Origin: Ruminococcaceae bacterium UBA1375
Lineage (GTDB): Bacteria > Bacillota > Clostridia > Oscillospirales > Ruminococcaceae
Reading direction: 5' to 3'
Assembly: GCA_002305795.1 (NCBI GenBank)
Contig: DBRF01000011.1
Span: 1-64,000, forward strand
DNA length: 64,000 nucleotides
The notes beneath the pieces are model-generated. The model worked only from the letters and a program-made list of their open reading frames with translations, did no database searches and was not told the origin of the DNA. How positions within the stretch are numbered: the first letter of the stretch is position 1; every line of letters starts with the position of its first letter. Of the stretch, positions 55,108-64,000 are shown one piece after another. The translations under genes and the position numbers were made by a program.

Positions 55108-55394
55108 GACAGCTGTTTATCTGGCTCATTCGGGGATACCAGAAATTCATTTCTCCGTTAAAACCGCCTTGCTGCCGGTTCTATCCCACCTGTTCTTCCT
55201 ATGCGGTGCAGGTACTGCAAAGGTTCGGAGTGTTTCGGGGAAGTTATCTGGCGCTGCGGCGGATCTTTCGCTGCAATCCCTTTCATCCCGGCGGCTTTGA
55301 TTACCCCCCGGACAAGTTTTCCTTTCTATACCGTCGGTTTCGTGCCGATGTTACCACTCCTCGGGAACTTCCGGATTCCGAAGATCATCCGTAA
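55104..55394 (+). CDS. yidD: YidD membrane insertion efficiency factor
   Basis: 96 residues. The ATG at 55104 overlaps the rnpA stop (ATGA). LIRGYQKFISP, CRFYPTCSSYA and RRIFRCNPFHPGGFD are the family core. Assists YidC-dependent membrane insertion. Confidence 0.93.
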   Translation: MRQLFIWLIRGYQKFISPLKPPCCRFYPTCSSYAVQVLQRFGVFRGSYLALRRIFRCNPFHPGGFDYPPDKFSFLYRRFRADVTTPRELPDSEDHP

Positions 55395-55426
55395 CCCCAT
55401 TCGCCTACCTAAGAAGGAGAGATTCT

Positions 55427-56491
55427 ATGTTTGATTTTATCGCAACCCCCTTTGGCTGGCTGATGAAATACATGTACATGCTGATCCCGGATTTCGGCTG
55501 GTGTATTATCATCTTTACCATCGTGGTCCGTTTGTGCATGTTCCCGCTGCAGGTCAAGCAGCAGAAGAACATGGCCATCAGCGGCGATGTGATGAAAAAG
55601 CAGAAGGCCATTCAGGACAAGTACAAAAACAACAAGGAAAAACTGAATATGGAGCTGCAGCGGCTCTACGATCAGGAACACTACAATCCTATGAGCAGCT
55701 GCCTGCCCATGCTGATTACTATGGTGGTACTGTTCGGCATCATCGGCGTGATCTACGGCCCTTTGCAGCATATTTTGGGCCTGGACGGTAATGCCATCAA
55801 TGAGGCTGTCAGCTTTATTCAATCCAATTTCCAAACCAATGCGCCCCAGATTTCCATTATCCAGGAAATTCAGACCAACAGCCATGGTTTGGCTGAAACC
55901 TTGGCTGGTTATTTTGGCGGTATGGGCAGTGAAGCGGTACAGTCCATCCAGGAATTTAATATGAACTTCATGGGATTCTTGGATTTGGGCCGGATTCCGG
56001 AGTTTGGTCTGAACTGGTATGTAATTATTCCCTTTATCGCCGGCTTGTCCAGCTTTTTGGTCACCTTTATCAGCATGAAGATGAATCCCACCCAGATGGC
56101 TGCTTCCCCGGATCAGAAATCTGGACAGGGTTGTATGAAGGTTACTATGTATCTTATGCCCCTGCTCTCCATTGTATTTGCCTTCTGGCTGCCGGTGGGC
56201 GTGGCTTTGTACTGGATGGTCAGCAACTTCTGTAGCTTCGGTCAGTCGGTGTTGGTGAAAAAGCTGTATCCTCCGGAAAAGGTAAAGGCGAAAGCAGAGG
56301 AAAAGAAAGCCAAGCGCAAAGCCAGCGGAAAGCAGAGCCGGGTGGAACGGGCTTTGGAGTTAAAGGAAAAGTATTCTATGAAAAAGCCTCATGATCCCTA
56401 TGACAATGAACATCTGGAAGATGTAACCCAAGCAGATAAGATTAAAGCCGCCAGAGAACGTATGCGTCAAAAATACGGGGACGACGAATAA
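55427..56491 (+). CDS. yidC: YidC/OxaA membrane protein insertase
   Basis: 354 residues, AAGGAG upstream. Five membrane helices are expected; the conserved Arg is in TIVVRLCMFPLQVKQQKNM, with a coiled hairpin (KKQKAIQDKYKNNKEKLNME) and LPVGVALYWMVSNFCSFGQ. A long basic C-terminal tail fits ribosome binding. No lipobox. Confidence 0.95.
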   Translation: MFDFIATPFGWLMKYMYMLIPDFGWCIIIFTIVVRLCMFPLQVKQQKNMAISGDVMKKQKAIQDKYKNNKEKLNMELQRLYDQEHYNPMSSCLPMLITMVVLFGIIGVIYGPLQHILGLDGNAINEAVSFIQSNFQTNAPQISIIQEIQTNSHGLAETLAGYFGGMGSEAVQSIQEFNMNFMGFLDLGRIPEFGLNWYVIIPFIAGLSSFLVTFISMKMNPTQMAASPDQKSGQGCMKVTMYLMPLLSIVFAFWLPVGVALYWMVSNFCSFGQSVLVKKLYPPEKVKAKAEEKKAKRKASGKQSRVERALELKEKYSMKKPHDPYDNEHLEDVTQADKIKAARERMRQKYGDDE

Positions 56492-56521
56492 ATTTTAAAA
56501 TGGAAAGAGAGGACAGCAACT

Positions 56522-57487
56522 ATGGCTAAAGAAATTACCATTACTGCCAACAGTGAACAGGAAGCTCTGGAACAGGCTTATCGAGAATTGGGTGTCTCTT
56601 CTCAGCAGTGCGACGCCCAGGTTCTTCAGCCTGCTAAAAAGAGCCTGTTCGGCAAGATCAAGCAGCAGGCTATTGTAAAAGTAACGGTGGTGCGGGATGC
56701 CGACACCGTCCGCACCGCTCCTCCGGTGATCAAACAGAATGAGCCCAAAGCGGTAAAGCCTGCGGCTCCCGCCAAGGAAATCAAAGAAGAAACGGTGGAA
56801 TCTCCCGCTGAAGAAGCACAGAAGGAACAGAATAACAACAATTCTGCCAAACTCCAGGCGGCGCAAGAATACCTTCAGGCTATTCTGGAGAAGATGGGGG
56901 TGGAAGGTGTCACCATGACGGTGGAAGAAGGGGAAGAATCTGCCACCATCACCTTGAACGGGGAACACCTGGGAATCCTCATCGGCCATCACGGGGAAAC
57001 CCTGGATGCTTTGCAGCACCTCACCACCTTGGTCTGCAACCGGCTGGACGGCAAGTATTTCCGGGTTACCCTGGATTGCGGTCAGTATCGGGACAAGCGG
57101 CAGAAAGCGCTGAAGGATTTGGCCAAGCGCACCAGTATTAAGGTTGCCCGCACCGGCCGTAGTCAGATGCTGGAGCCCATGAATCCCTATGAACGGCGGA
57201 TCGTCCACTCTGTGGTCACCGAAATGGAAGGAGTCACCAGCAAGAGCAAAGGGGAAGACCCCAATCGTCGGGTGGTGATTCTTCCCACCAACCCCCGTCC
57301 CAAATCTTCTCGTGATAGCTATGACCGCCGCCGCAGCGGGGGAAGCCGGGGTTATGACCGTCGGGGCAGCCGTCGGGATCATCCCCTGGAACGGGTGAGT
57401 ACCGAAGGCACTATGGAAAAGATTCTCAAGGCGGAACGCACCGAAGAAGAAAAGAAGGCCAAGAAGTATTCCAAGATTGAATTTTAA
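56522..57487 (+). CDS. jag: Jag/KhpB RNA-binding protein
   Basis: 321 residues. Jag N-domain at 1-55 (AKKSLFGKIKQQ), an acidic linker, a KH domain with GILIGHHGETLDALQHL, R3H with NPYERRIVHSVV, and a basic Arg/Gly/Ser tail. KhpB with KhpA binds RNAs that affect cell division and elongation. Confidence 0.93.
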   Translation: MAKEITITANSEQEALEQAYRELGVSSQQCDAQVLQPAKKSLFGKIKQQAIVKVTVVRDADTVRTAPPVIKQNEPKAVKPAAPAKEIKEETVESPAEEAQKEQNNNNSAKLQAAQEYLQAILEKMGVEGVTMTVEEGEESATITLNGEHLGILIGHHGETLDALQHLTTLVCNRLDGKYFRVTLDCGQYRDKRQKALKDLAKRTSIKVARTGRSQMLEPMNPYERRIVHSVVTEMEGVTSKSKGEDPNRRVVILPTNPRPKSSRDSYDRRRSGGSRGYDRRGSRRDHPLERVSTEGTMEKILKAERTEEEKKAKKYSKIEF

Positions 57488-57562
57488 GTGATGATTCGGA
57501 GAGGGGGAGGCAGACGCCTCCCTTTTTCTTTGCAGTATTTTAGAAGGTAAGGAGGTTGTTTT

Positions 57563-58933
57563 ATGACGACCATTGCTGCCATTGCCACTCCGTTGGGGGT
57601 AGGAGGCATCAGCGTGATCCGTCTCAGCGGGCCGGAAGCGCTGCAGGTAGCCGGCCGCTGTTTTCGTCCGTTCAACGGGGAGGACCTTGCGGCAAAGCCG
57701 GCTTATACTGCTTGCTACGGCCGTTTTCTCCATTCGGACGGTTCTGTGCTGGATGACGGCGTCGTGTTAGTCTACCATGCTCCTCACAGCTATACCGGGG
57801 AGGATGTGGCGGAACTTTCCTGCCACGGCGGAGTGTATGTGACCCGGCAGCTGTTGCGCCGCTGTTTGGAATGTGGGGCAGTGGCTGCCCAGCCGGGGGA
57901 ATTTACCCGCCGGGCTTTTCTCAACGGCAAGATGGATTTGACTCAAGCGGAGTCGGTGATGGAGGTCATTGGTGCGCAGAACCAGCAGTCCCTGCGCACC
58001 GCCCGCGCTCAGATGGAAGGGGCGCTGTATCGCCAAGTGGTGGAATGCAAGGACGCCTTGTTGGAGCTTTGCGCCTATCTCTCCGCCTGGGCGGATTACC
58101 CGGAGGAAGACATTCCTGCTTTGGAAGAATCCTCTCTGCTCCCTAATATGAAGGAAATAAATACTAAATTCAGTAAATTACTGGAAAACTATGATAACGG
58201 ACGAATGCTGACCCAGGGGATCCGCACTGCCATTGTAGGGAAACCCAATGTAGGAAAATCTACCTTAATGAATCTCTTTTCCGGCTACCAGCGCAGCATC
58301 GTCACTGACATTGCCGGCACTACCCGGGATGTAGTGGAAGAACAGGTTCAGCTGGGGGATTTGCAGCTTCTCCTGTCCGACACCGCAGGCATTCGGGAAA
58401 CGGAAGATGCGGTGGAGCAGATTGGGGTGCATTTTGCCCAGGAACGGATCCAGCAGTCAGATTTGATTTTGGCGGTGTTTGACGCTTCCCGGCCCTTTTC
58501 TTCGGAGGACCGGCGGATTGTAGAGGAAGTGTCCAAGCAGCCGGTGCCGGCCATTGCAGTGATTCACAAAACCGACCTGCCTGCTGTTCTGAATGAAACG
58601 GAATTGGGCCAGGGATTTCAACAGGTTGTCCATACTTCGGTGGAAAACACCCAGAGCTTGGATCTGCTGCAGCAGGCCATCCAACAGGTGCTTCACTTGG
58701 TGCAGTTGGAAGAAGGGGCGGCAGTGTTGGCTAATGAGAGGCAGAGAAGCTGCGTTATTCGGGCCAAGGACCATCTGTCCCAGGCCATTGCCGCTTTCCA
58801 GGCGGGGTATACCTTGGACGCTGTGACGGTGGACCTCACCGACGGCGTTTCCGCCCTGCTAGAGCTTACTGGGGAAAAGGCTTCGGATGCTGTGGTGGAT
58901 GAAGTGTTTCGGAATTTTTGTGTAGGAAAGTAA
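57563..58933 (+). CDS. mnmE: MnmE tRNA-modification GTPase
   Basis: 456 residues. Formyl-THF-binding N-domain, G domain with GKPNVGKSTLMN, IAGTTRD, DTAGI and HKTD, and the C-terminal FCVGK. Works with MnmG to modify U34 of tRNAs. Classic position before mnmG. Confidence 0.97.
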   Translation: MTTIAAIATPLGVGGISVIRLSGPEALQVAGRCFRPFNGEDLAAKPAYTACYGRFLHSDGSVLDDGVVLVYHAPHSYTGEDVAELSCHGGVYVTRQLLRRCLECGAVAAQPGEFTRRAFLNGKMDLTQAESVMEVIGAQNQQSLRTARAQMEGALYRQVVECKDALLELCAYLSAWADYPEEDIPALEESSLLPNMKEINTKFSKLLENYDNGRMLTQGIRTAIVGKPNVGKSTLMNLFSGYQRSIVTDIAGTTRDVVEEQVQLGDLQLLLSDTAGIRETEDAVEQIGVHFAQERIQQSDLILAVFDASRPFSSEDRRIVEEVSKQPVPAIAVIHKTDLPAVLNETELGQGFQQVVHTSVENTQSLDLLQQAIQQVLHLVQLEEGAAVLANERQRSCVIRAKDHLSQAIAAFQAGYTLDAVTVDLTDGVSALLELTGEKASDAVVDEVFRNFCVGK

Positions 58934-58944
58934 AGGAAGTTGCC

Positions 58945-60852
58945 ATGAATCAGATTTGCGAAGAGTTTCAGATTGCGGTGATCGGCGCCGGCCATGCGGG
59001 AATCGAAGCGGCTTTGGCGGCGGCACGGCTTGGGGTGAAAACGGTATTGTTCACCTTGAGTTTGGACGGCTTGGCCAATATGCCCTGCAACCCTTCCATT
59101 GGCGGCACCGCCAAGGGGCACCTGGTGCGAGAGATCGACGCCCTGGGCGGCGAGATGGGAAAAGCTGCCGACGCCACCTTTTTGCAAAGCCGGATGCTGA
59201 ATCTGGGGAAGGGGCCTGCGGTACACAGTCTGCGGGTGCAGTCCGATCGCCGGGCTTACCATCATTATATGAAGCGGGTGATTGAGAACCAGCCCAACCT
59301 TTCCCTGAAACAGGGGGAGATTGTGGATATTCAGGTGGAGGATGGAAAGCTCACTGGTGTGGTCACCAAGCTGGGGATGGTGTACAAGGTACAGGCTGCC
59401 ATCATCTGTTCCGGCACTTACCAAAACGCCCGAATCCATATCGGCGAAATCAATTATGCTTCCGGTCCGGACAACCAGCTTCCCAGCTGCGGTCTCACCG
59501 ACCGGCTGCGGTGGTACGGTATTACCATCCGCCGGTTCAAAACCGGCACCCCCAGCCGGGTTCATCGGAGAAGCATTGATTTTTCCCAGCTGGAGGAGCA
59601 GAAGGGGGACGACCCCATTGTTCCCTTCTCCTTTACCACCGATCCGGCGGGGCTAAAAAATAAGGTGTCCTGCTATGTGGCTTATACCAATGAAACCACT
59701 CACAGGATTATTCTTCAAAATTTGGACCGTTCCCCCCTCTATGGGGAAGCCAAGCGGATTCAAGGGGTGGGACCCCGGTACTGTCCCAGCATTGAGGATA
59801 AGGTGGTGCGGTTTTCAGATAAAAAGCGGCACCAGCTCTTTATCGAACCCATGGGGCTGGATACCCAGGAGATGTATTTGCAGGGCATGAGTTCTTCTCT
59901 GCCGGAGGACGTGCAGCTTGCCTTTCTCCATTCTATTCACGGGTTGGAGAAAGTAGAAGTGATGCGTAACGCCTATGCCATTGAGTATGACTGCTGCGAC
60001 GCCCAGCAGTTGAAAGCTACTTTGGAATTTAAGCCTTTGTCGGGGCTGTACGGCGCCGGTCAGTTCAACGGAACTTCCGGCTACGAGGAAGCGGCCGCTC
60101 AGGGGTTGGTGGCTGGAATCAACGCCGCCATGCAGGTGCTGGGCCGGGAACCGCTGGTGATGGACCGCTCCGAAAGCTATATCGGCACCTTGATTGACGA
60201 CATCACCATTAAAGGGGTGATGGACCCTTACCGGATGATGACCAGCCGCAGCGAGTACCGGCTGCTTCTTCGCCAGGACAACGCCGACCAGCGGCTGACA
60301 CCCATTGGTCACCGCATTGGGTTAATCAGTGAAGAGCGGTATCAAAAGTTCTTGCAAAAGTGGGAAGCCATTGACCAGGAGATTCAACGGCTGGAACATA
60401 CCACCTTGCCGCCTACCCAGCAGCTCAACGACATTCTTGTTTCACGTGAAACATCGCCTGTCTCCACCGGAGTGAAACTGGCGGATTTGATTCGCCGCCC
60501 CCAGGTGGGATATCAGGATTTGAAGAACGTGGATACCCAACGTCCGGTTCTGCCCCGGGACGTTTGGGAGCAGGCAGAGATTCAGCTGAAGTACGCCGGA
60601 TACATCCAAAAACAGCTGGACCAGGTGAAGCAGATGAAACGACTGGAAAATAAACGGCTGCCGGAAGGAATGGATTACAAGCAGATTACCGGCCTGCGGC
60701 TGGAAGCCCAGGAAAAGCTGAATAAGGTTCAGCCTTATAATTTAGGGCAGGCCGGACGGATTTCCGGGGTCAGCCCGGCGGACATTACGGTGTTGCTGAT
60801 CTGGCTGGAAGGACAGGGAAAGGAGGGGCATTCCCATGATGGTACCGACTAA
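58945..60852 (+). CDS. mnmG: MnmG tRNA-modification FAD protein
   Basis: 635 residues. ATG at 58945 (AAAGGAAG upstream). FAD-binding AVIGAGHAGIEAALAAARLG, CNPSIGGTAKGHLVREIDALGG, and GQFNGTSGYEEAAAQGL. Partner of MnmE. The 3' part contains a parS site encoding LVSRETS. It overlaps the rsmG start. Confidence 0.97.
   Translation: MNQICEEFQIAVIGAGHAGIEAALAAARLGVKTVLFTLSLDGLANMPCNPSIGGTAKGHLVREIDALGGEMGKAADATFLQSRMLNLGKGPAVHSLRVQSDRRAYHHYMKRVIENQPNLSLKQGEIVDIQVEDGKLTGVVTKLGMVYKVQAAIICSGTYQNARIHIGEINYASGPDNQLPSCGLTDRLRWYGITIRRFKTGTPSRVHRRSIDFSQLEEQKGDDPIVPFSFTTDPAGLKNKVSCYVAYTNETTHRIILQNLDRSPLYGEAKRIQGVGPRYCPSIEDKVVRFSDKKRHQLFIEPMGLDTQEMYLQGMSSSLPEDVQLAFLHSIHGLEKVEVMRNAYAIEYDCCDAQQLKATLEFKPLSGLYGAGQFNGTSGYEEAAAQGLVAGINAAMQVLGREPLVMDRSESYIGTLIDDITIKGVMDPYRMMTSRSEYRLLLRQDNADQRLTPIGHRIGLISEERYQKFLQKWEAIDQEIQRLEHTTLPPTQQLNDILVSRETSPVSTGVKLADLIRRPQVGYQDLKNVDTQRPVLPRDVWEQAEIQLKYAGYIQKQLDQVKQMKRLENKRLPEGMDYKQITGLRLEAQEKLNKVQPYNLGQAGRISGVSPADITVLLIWLEGQGKEGHSHDGTD
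60438..60453. promoter_or_regulatory. parS site 1 (in mnmG)
   Basis: TGTTTCACGTGAAACA, a perfect 16-bp palindrome identical to the conserved ParB site. Confidence 0.95.
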
Positions 60853-61555
60853 ATTGATAGAACTCTTTTCCCGCCAGGAATTGGAACTCACTCAAAAACA
60901 AGCAGAACAGTTGGACCGTTACGGGGACCTTCTTCTGGATTGGAACCAGCGCATGAACCTGACAGCTATCACCCAGCCGGAAGAGGTGGCAGTCAAACAC
61001 TTTTTGGACAGCGCCTTGCTGCTGGCTCATTGCGGTGCCTTACCGGAATCCCTTTCCTTAATTGACGTGGGCACCGGTGCGGGATTTCCCGGCCTGGTTC
61101 TGGCGGTGTTGAAACCGGAATGGAGCATTACCCTCTTAGACAGTCTGCAAAAGAGAGTCCATTTTTTGGAGACGGTGTGCAGCGAATTGGAGCTTGCCAA
61201 TGTGACCTGCATCCACAGCCGGGCGGAGGAGGGGGGACAGAGCCCCTCCTTGCGGGAGCAGTTTGATGTGGCCACGGCACGAGCGGTGGCAAACCTGCCT
61301 TTGCTCTGCGAATACTGCCTGCCCTTTGTAAAGGTGGGGGGCTGGTTTCTCCCCATGAAGGGAACGGATCCTCAGGCGGAAGGGGAGCGGGGAGAAAAGG
61401 CCATCCGCCTTTTGGGCGGGGAGTTGAAGGAAATCAGGGAATATTCCCTGCCGGATGGGAGCTATCGGAGCCTGTTCCAAATCAAAAAAGTCCGCCAAAC
61501 TCCCAAACAATACCCCAGAAATCCAGGAAAAATCAAAAAATCCCCCTTGGGGTGA
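60836..61555 (+). CDS. rsmG: RsmG 16S rRNA m7G527 methyltransferase
   Basis: 239 residues. SAM site LIDVGTGAGFPGLVLAVL, LLDSLQKRVHFLETV, ATARAVANLPLLCEYCLP, and a C-terminal KKVRQTPKQYPRNPGKIKKSPL. Two adjacent ATGs (60836, 60839) follow AAAGGAGG. Confidence 0.95.
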   Translation: MMVPTKLIELFSRQELELTQKQAEQLDRYGDLLLDWNQRMNLTAITQPEEVAVKHFLDSALLLAHCGALPESLSLIDVGTGAGFPGLVLAVLKPEWSITLLDSLQKRVHFLETVCSELELANVTCIHSRAEEGGQSPSLREQFDVATARAVANLPLLCEYCLPFVKVGGWFLPMKGTDPQAEGERGEKAIRLLGGELKEIREYSLPDGSYRSLFQIKKVRQTPKQYPRNPGKIKKSPLG

Positions 61556-61583
61556 GAAAGAAGAATTACGGGAAATAGAATTT

Positions 61584-61635
61584 GCCAGAAGATTCGGTCG
61601 AAGGATGACCAACGAATCTTCTGGCATTTTGTTTT
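61584..61635 (+). terminator. Terminator after rsmG
   Basis: 13-bp perfect stem (61584-61596 with 61613-61625), then ATTTTGTTTTT. Ends the rpmH-to-rsmG run. Confidence 0.9.
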
Positions 61636-61672
61636 TCTCCGTGCTACAATCGAAGAAAAGGAGGGACGTTGG

Positions 61673-62455
61673 GTGAAGTACAAGCTGATGAAAACAGTCA
61701 ATCGCGTGGTGGAATTGCCGGTGGATGCAGTCCGGCCCAATCCGGCCCAACCCCGGCGGGAGTTTGCGGAAAAAGAATTGGAACAGCTGGCGGTGTCCAT
61801 TCGGGAAAACGGTTTGCTCCAACCCATCACCGTGCGGCGGGTCAATGGGGAGTACCAGCTCATCAGCGGCGAACGGCGGCTTCGAGCGGCCAAGCTGGCA
61901 GGGCTTCCTTCCATTCAAGCCATTGTGATGGACACCGATTCCGAGCGGTCCGCCGTCCTTGCTCTGGTGGAGAACCTGCATCGGCAGGATTTGAATGTTT
62001 TCGAACAAGCAGCCGCATTAAAAGCCCTTTTGGAACAATGGGGGGTGACCCAGGAGCAGGCGGCCCAAAAGCTGAACATGGCCCAGTCCACCATCGCCAA
62101 TAAACTGCGGCTGCTGAAGCTTTCCCCGGAATGCAGGGAGTTGATCTTAAAATATAACCTCTCCGAACGCCACGCTCGTGCGGTGCTGAACTTGAAGGAA
62201 GAACAGCAGCGTTCCCTGCTGGCACAGGCGGGGAAGCATCAGTGGACGGTGGCGAAGTTAGAACAGAGCGTGGAAAAACTGCAAAAGCAGAAGGTGGCAA
62301 AGAAGCGTCCCAAAATGATTATCAAGGATGTACGGCTGTTCTTTAACAGCTTTCAAAAAACCGTGGACGCCATGGCAGAGGCAGGTATTCACGCCAAGAC
62401 CCAGCAGGTGGAAAAAGAGGACTGCATCCAGTACATCGTGACCATCCCCAAATAA
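61673..62455 (+). CDS. noc: Noc-type ParB-family nucleoid occlusion protein
   Basis: 260 residues; GTG at 61673 after AAAGGAGGG. CTP-binding ParB core (NPAQPRREF, LISGERRLRAAKLAG, LVENLHRQDLN), helix-turn-helix with AQSTIANKLRLLKLS, and C-terminal CIQYIVTIPK like Noc. Gene order rsmG-noc-parA-parB supports Noc over a second ParB. It lacks the long N-terminal extension that carries the membrane helix in B. subtilis Noc. Confidence 0.8.
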   Translation: MKYKLMKTVNRVVELPVDAVRPNPAQPRREFAEKELEQLAVSIRENGLLQPITVRRVNGEYQLISGERRLRAAKLAGLPSIQAIVMDTDSERSAVLALVENLHRQDLNVFEQAAALKALLEQWGVTQEQAAQKLNMAQSTIANKLRLLKLSPECRELILKYNLSERHARAVLNLKEEQQRSLLAQAGKHQWTVAKLEQSVEKLQKQKVAKKRPKMIIKDVRLFFNSFQKTVDAMAEAGIHAKTQQVEKEDCIQYIVTIPK

Positions 62456-62522
62456 ATATTTCAGTTACAGCGCTGCGGCAATCGCCGGGCGCTGTTTTTT
62501 GGCAGAAGCACAAAATCGGGAG

Positions 62523-62538
62523 TGTTTCACGTGAAACA
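62523..62538. promoter_or_regulatory. parS site 2 (noc-parA gap)
   Basis: TGTTTCACGTGAAACA, identical to the site in mnmG, 134 bases before the parA start. Confidence 0.95.
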
Positions 62539-62596
62539 TTTCTACAGTCTTTTTTTGAAAATTAAGGGAAAACGCATTCCTTTTTGGCCGCAAGTG

Positions 62597-62605
62597 TGCT
62601 ATAAT
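62597..62605 (+). promoter_or_regulatory. Extended -10 promoter of parA-parB
   Basis: TGCTATAAT at 62597-62605, a perfect -10 with TG extension; the -35 (TTCCTT) is weak. Confidence 0.6.
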
Positions 62606-62656
62606 GGAGCAGTAATCAGAAAAACAGGCAGAATTAGAAAAGAGGAATGCAGACCC

Positions 62657-63427
62657 ATGGGAAAAATCATTGCGGTAGCCAACCAGAAAGGCGGGGTAGG
62701 GAAGACCACTACCTCGGTGAATCTGGCCGCCGCCCTGGGACGGAAAAAGAAAAAAACCCTCCTCATCGACACCGACCCTCAGGGCAATGCCACCAGCGGG
62801 GTAGGGGTGAACAAGCGGGAGATGCAGCAATCAGTTTATGATATGCTCATTGGCAACACCAGGGCATCGCAGCTGGTGCAAAAAACCAAGTTCGATAACC
62901 TTTGGGTGATTCCCGCCAGCATGGATTTGGCAGGCGCCGAAGTGGAACTGGTGGAACTGCCCGACCGGATCAACCGGCTGAAAAAGGGCATTATCGGGGT
63001 AAAGGACCAGTTCGACTTTATCATTATCGACTGTCCCCCCTCCTTGGGTTTGATTACCCTGAACGCTTTAAACGCCGCCGATTCGGTGCTGATTCCCATT
63101 CAGTGCGAATATTACGCTCTGGAAGGGCTGAGCCAGCTGATGGCTACCGTGCGGACGGTGAAGAAAAAGTACAACAACGCCCTGGATGTGGAAGGGGTAT
63201 TGCTGACCATGTTTGACGGACGGCTGAACCTGACCACCCAGGTGGTGGAGGAAGTGAAAAAATACTTTGCGGGAAAGGTGTACAAAACGGTGATACCCCG
63301 AAACGTCCGCCTCAGCGAAGCTCCTTCCTTCGGCGAGCCGGTGCTGTACTACGACAAGGGCAGCAAGGGAAGCAAGGCCTATCTGGACCTGACCCAGGAA
63401 GTCTTGAAAAATAATAAGAAACGATAA
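62657..63427 (+). CDS. parA: ParA/Soj chromosome-partitioning ATPase
   Basis: 256 residues from ATG 62657; the longer frame would read through the promoter and parS. Deviant Walker A NQKGGVGKTTTSVNLA, IIIDCPPSLGL, and LSEAPSFGEPVLYYD. Works with ParB at parS to segregate origins and act on DnaA. Confidence 0.97.
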   Translation: MGKIIAVANQKGGVGKTTTSVNLAAALGRKKKKTLLIDTDPQGNATSGVGVNKREMQQSVYDMLIGNTRASQLVQKTKFDNLWVIPASMDLAGAEVELVELPDRINRLKKGIIGVKDQFDFIIIDCPPSLGLITLNALNAADSVLIPIQCEYYALEGLSQLMATVRTVKKKYNNALDVEGVLLTMFDGRLNLTTQVVEEVKKYFAGKVYKTVIPRNVRLSEAPSFGEPVLYYDKGSKGSKAYLDLTQEVLKNNKKR

Positions 63428-63446
63428 CCCGGAAAGGAGGAAATGC

Positions 63447-64000
63447 CATGGCAAAACGTGGATTGGGCAAGGGATTGGAAGCCTTGTTCGAGGACAACAG
63501 CGTTTTTTCAGAACAGCAAGGGGAGCAGATGATTCCCATTTCGGAATTTACCCCCAATCCGGACCAGCCCCGGAAAGAGTTTGACCGGCAGGCGCTGGAA
63601 CAGCTGGCAGATTCCATCCGGGAACACGGCGTCATCCAGCCTTTGGTGGTCACCGCCCAGGAGGATGGAAGCTACCTCATTGTGGCCGGGGAACGCCGGT
63701 ATCGGGCCGCCCGCATGGCGGGGCTCACCGAGCTTCCCGCTGTGGTGCGGGATTTATCTGCCCAGCAGATTATGGAATTTGCCCTGATTGAAAACCTTCA
63801 GCGGGAAGACCTGAATCCCATGGAAGAAGCTGCCGGGTACCAGCAGCTGATTCAGGAATACGGGTTTACCCAGGAGCAGGTGGCTCACAGTGTGGGAAAA
63901 TCCCGTCCGGTGATTGCCAATGCTTTGCGGCTGATGAATCTGCCGGAAGATGTGGCAGACTTGGTGCGGGAGAGAAAACTCTCCACCGGCCATGCCAGGG
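63447..64000 (+). CDS. parB: ParB/Spo0J (5' part; continues beyond window)
   Basis: Starts at 63447 after AAAGGAGG, 19 bases after parA, and runs open to the window edge. MAKRGLGKGLEALFEDN, NPDQPRKEF, LIVAGERRYRAARMAG, ALIENLQREDLNPMEEA and the helix-turn-helix VAHSVGKSRPVIANALRLM are all ParB. The C-terminal dimer domain is not seen here. Confidence 0.95.

Noticed and set aside
61673..62455. A duplicated parB
   Set aside because: Position after rsmG and the C-terminal CIQYIVTIPK region favour Noc; the true parB starts at 63447.

Overview
The window is a stretch of a Clostridia chromosome, most likely the Ruminococcaceae/Oscillospiraceae branch, that spans the replication origin. Evidence: the order gyrA, gyrB, remB, recF, yaaA, dnaN, dnaA, rpmH, rnpA, yidD, yidC, jag, mnmE, mnmG, rsmG, noc, parA, parB; pyruvate phosphate dikinase; a pyrK-pyrD pair; LexA with a Gram-positive SOS box; strong AGGAGG ribosome sites and sigma-A-type promoters. 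Genes point away from the dnaA region on both sides.

Region 1 (1-8.1 kb): the end of a zinc-ribbon protein, then four exported cell-surface proteins that share interchangeable N-terminal and C-terminal modules, then a small winged-helix regulator without a receiver domain. Region 2 (8.5-11.9 kb): the decayed end of an integrative conjugative element, with two broken element genes, one truncated and three intact excisionase-like genes in tandem, and a tyrosine integrase followed by arm-type-like repeats and the orphaned tail of a disrupted host gene.

Region 3 (12-25 kb): housekeeping and metabolism. It holds a LysR/aldo-keto reductase divergent pair, a DUF1287 hydrolase, a broken methyltransferase, a pyrimidine operon (pyrK, pyrD) with ruvX, a CAT-like acyltransferase, a GT4 glycolipid glycosyltransferase, a two-gene PH-domain operon led by a frameshifted YdcF-type gene, and lexA. 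Region 4 (25-34 kb): an exported transglutaminase-like protein divergent from a two-component system that leads an operon ending in a Gly/Phe/Ser-rich protein and a putative GT-A protein; then purA and small genes on the minus strand. Region 5 (34-43 kb): mtaD plus purine nucleoside phosphorylase, ppdK, glmU-prs, and a DUF5050 protein. A probable short non-coding RNA and a highly structured leader lie at 34.0-34.3 kb.

Region 6 (43-64 kb): the origin. The repeated 9-mer TTTTCAACA (TGTTGAAAA on the other strand) is concentrated in the dnaA-dnaN, dnaA-rpmH and post-gyrA gaps, where the canonical TTATCCACA is absent. The encoded DnaA differs from the E. coli protein at three residues known to contact the DnaA box. 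I infer a lineage-specific DnaA box. Two perfect parS palindromes accompany noc-parA-parB. Coordinates and reading frames were worked out by eye; family names rest on recognised motifs and synteny, not on database searches.
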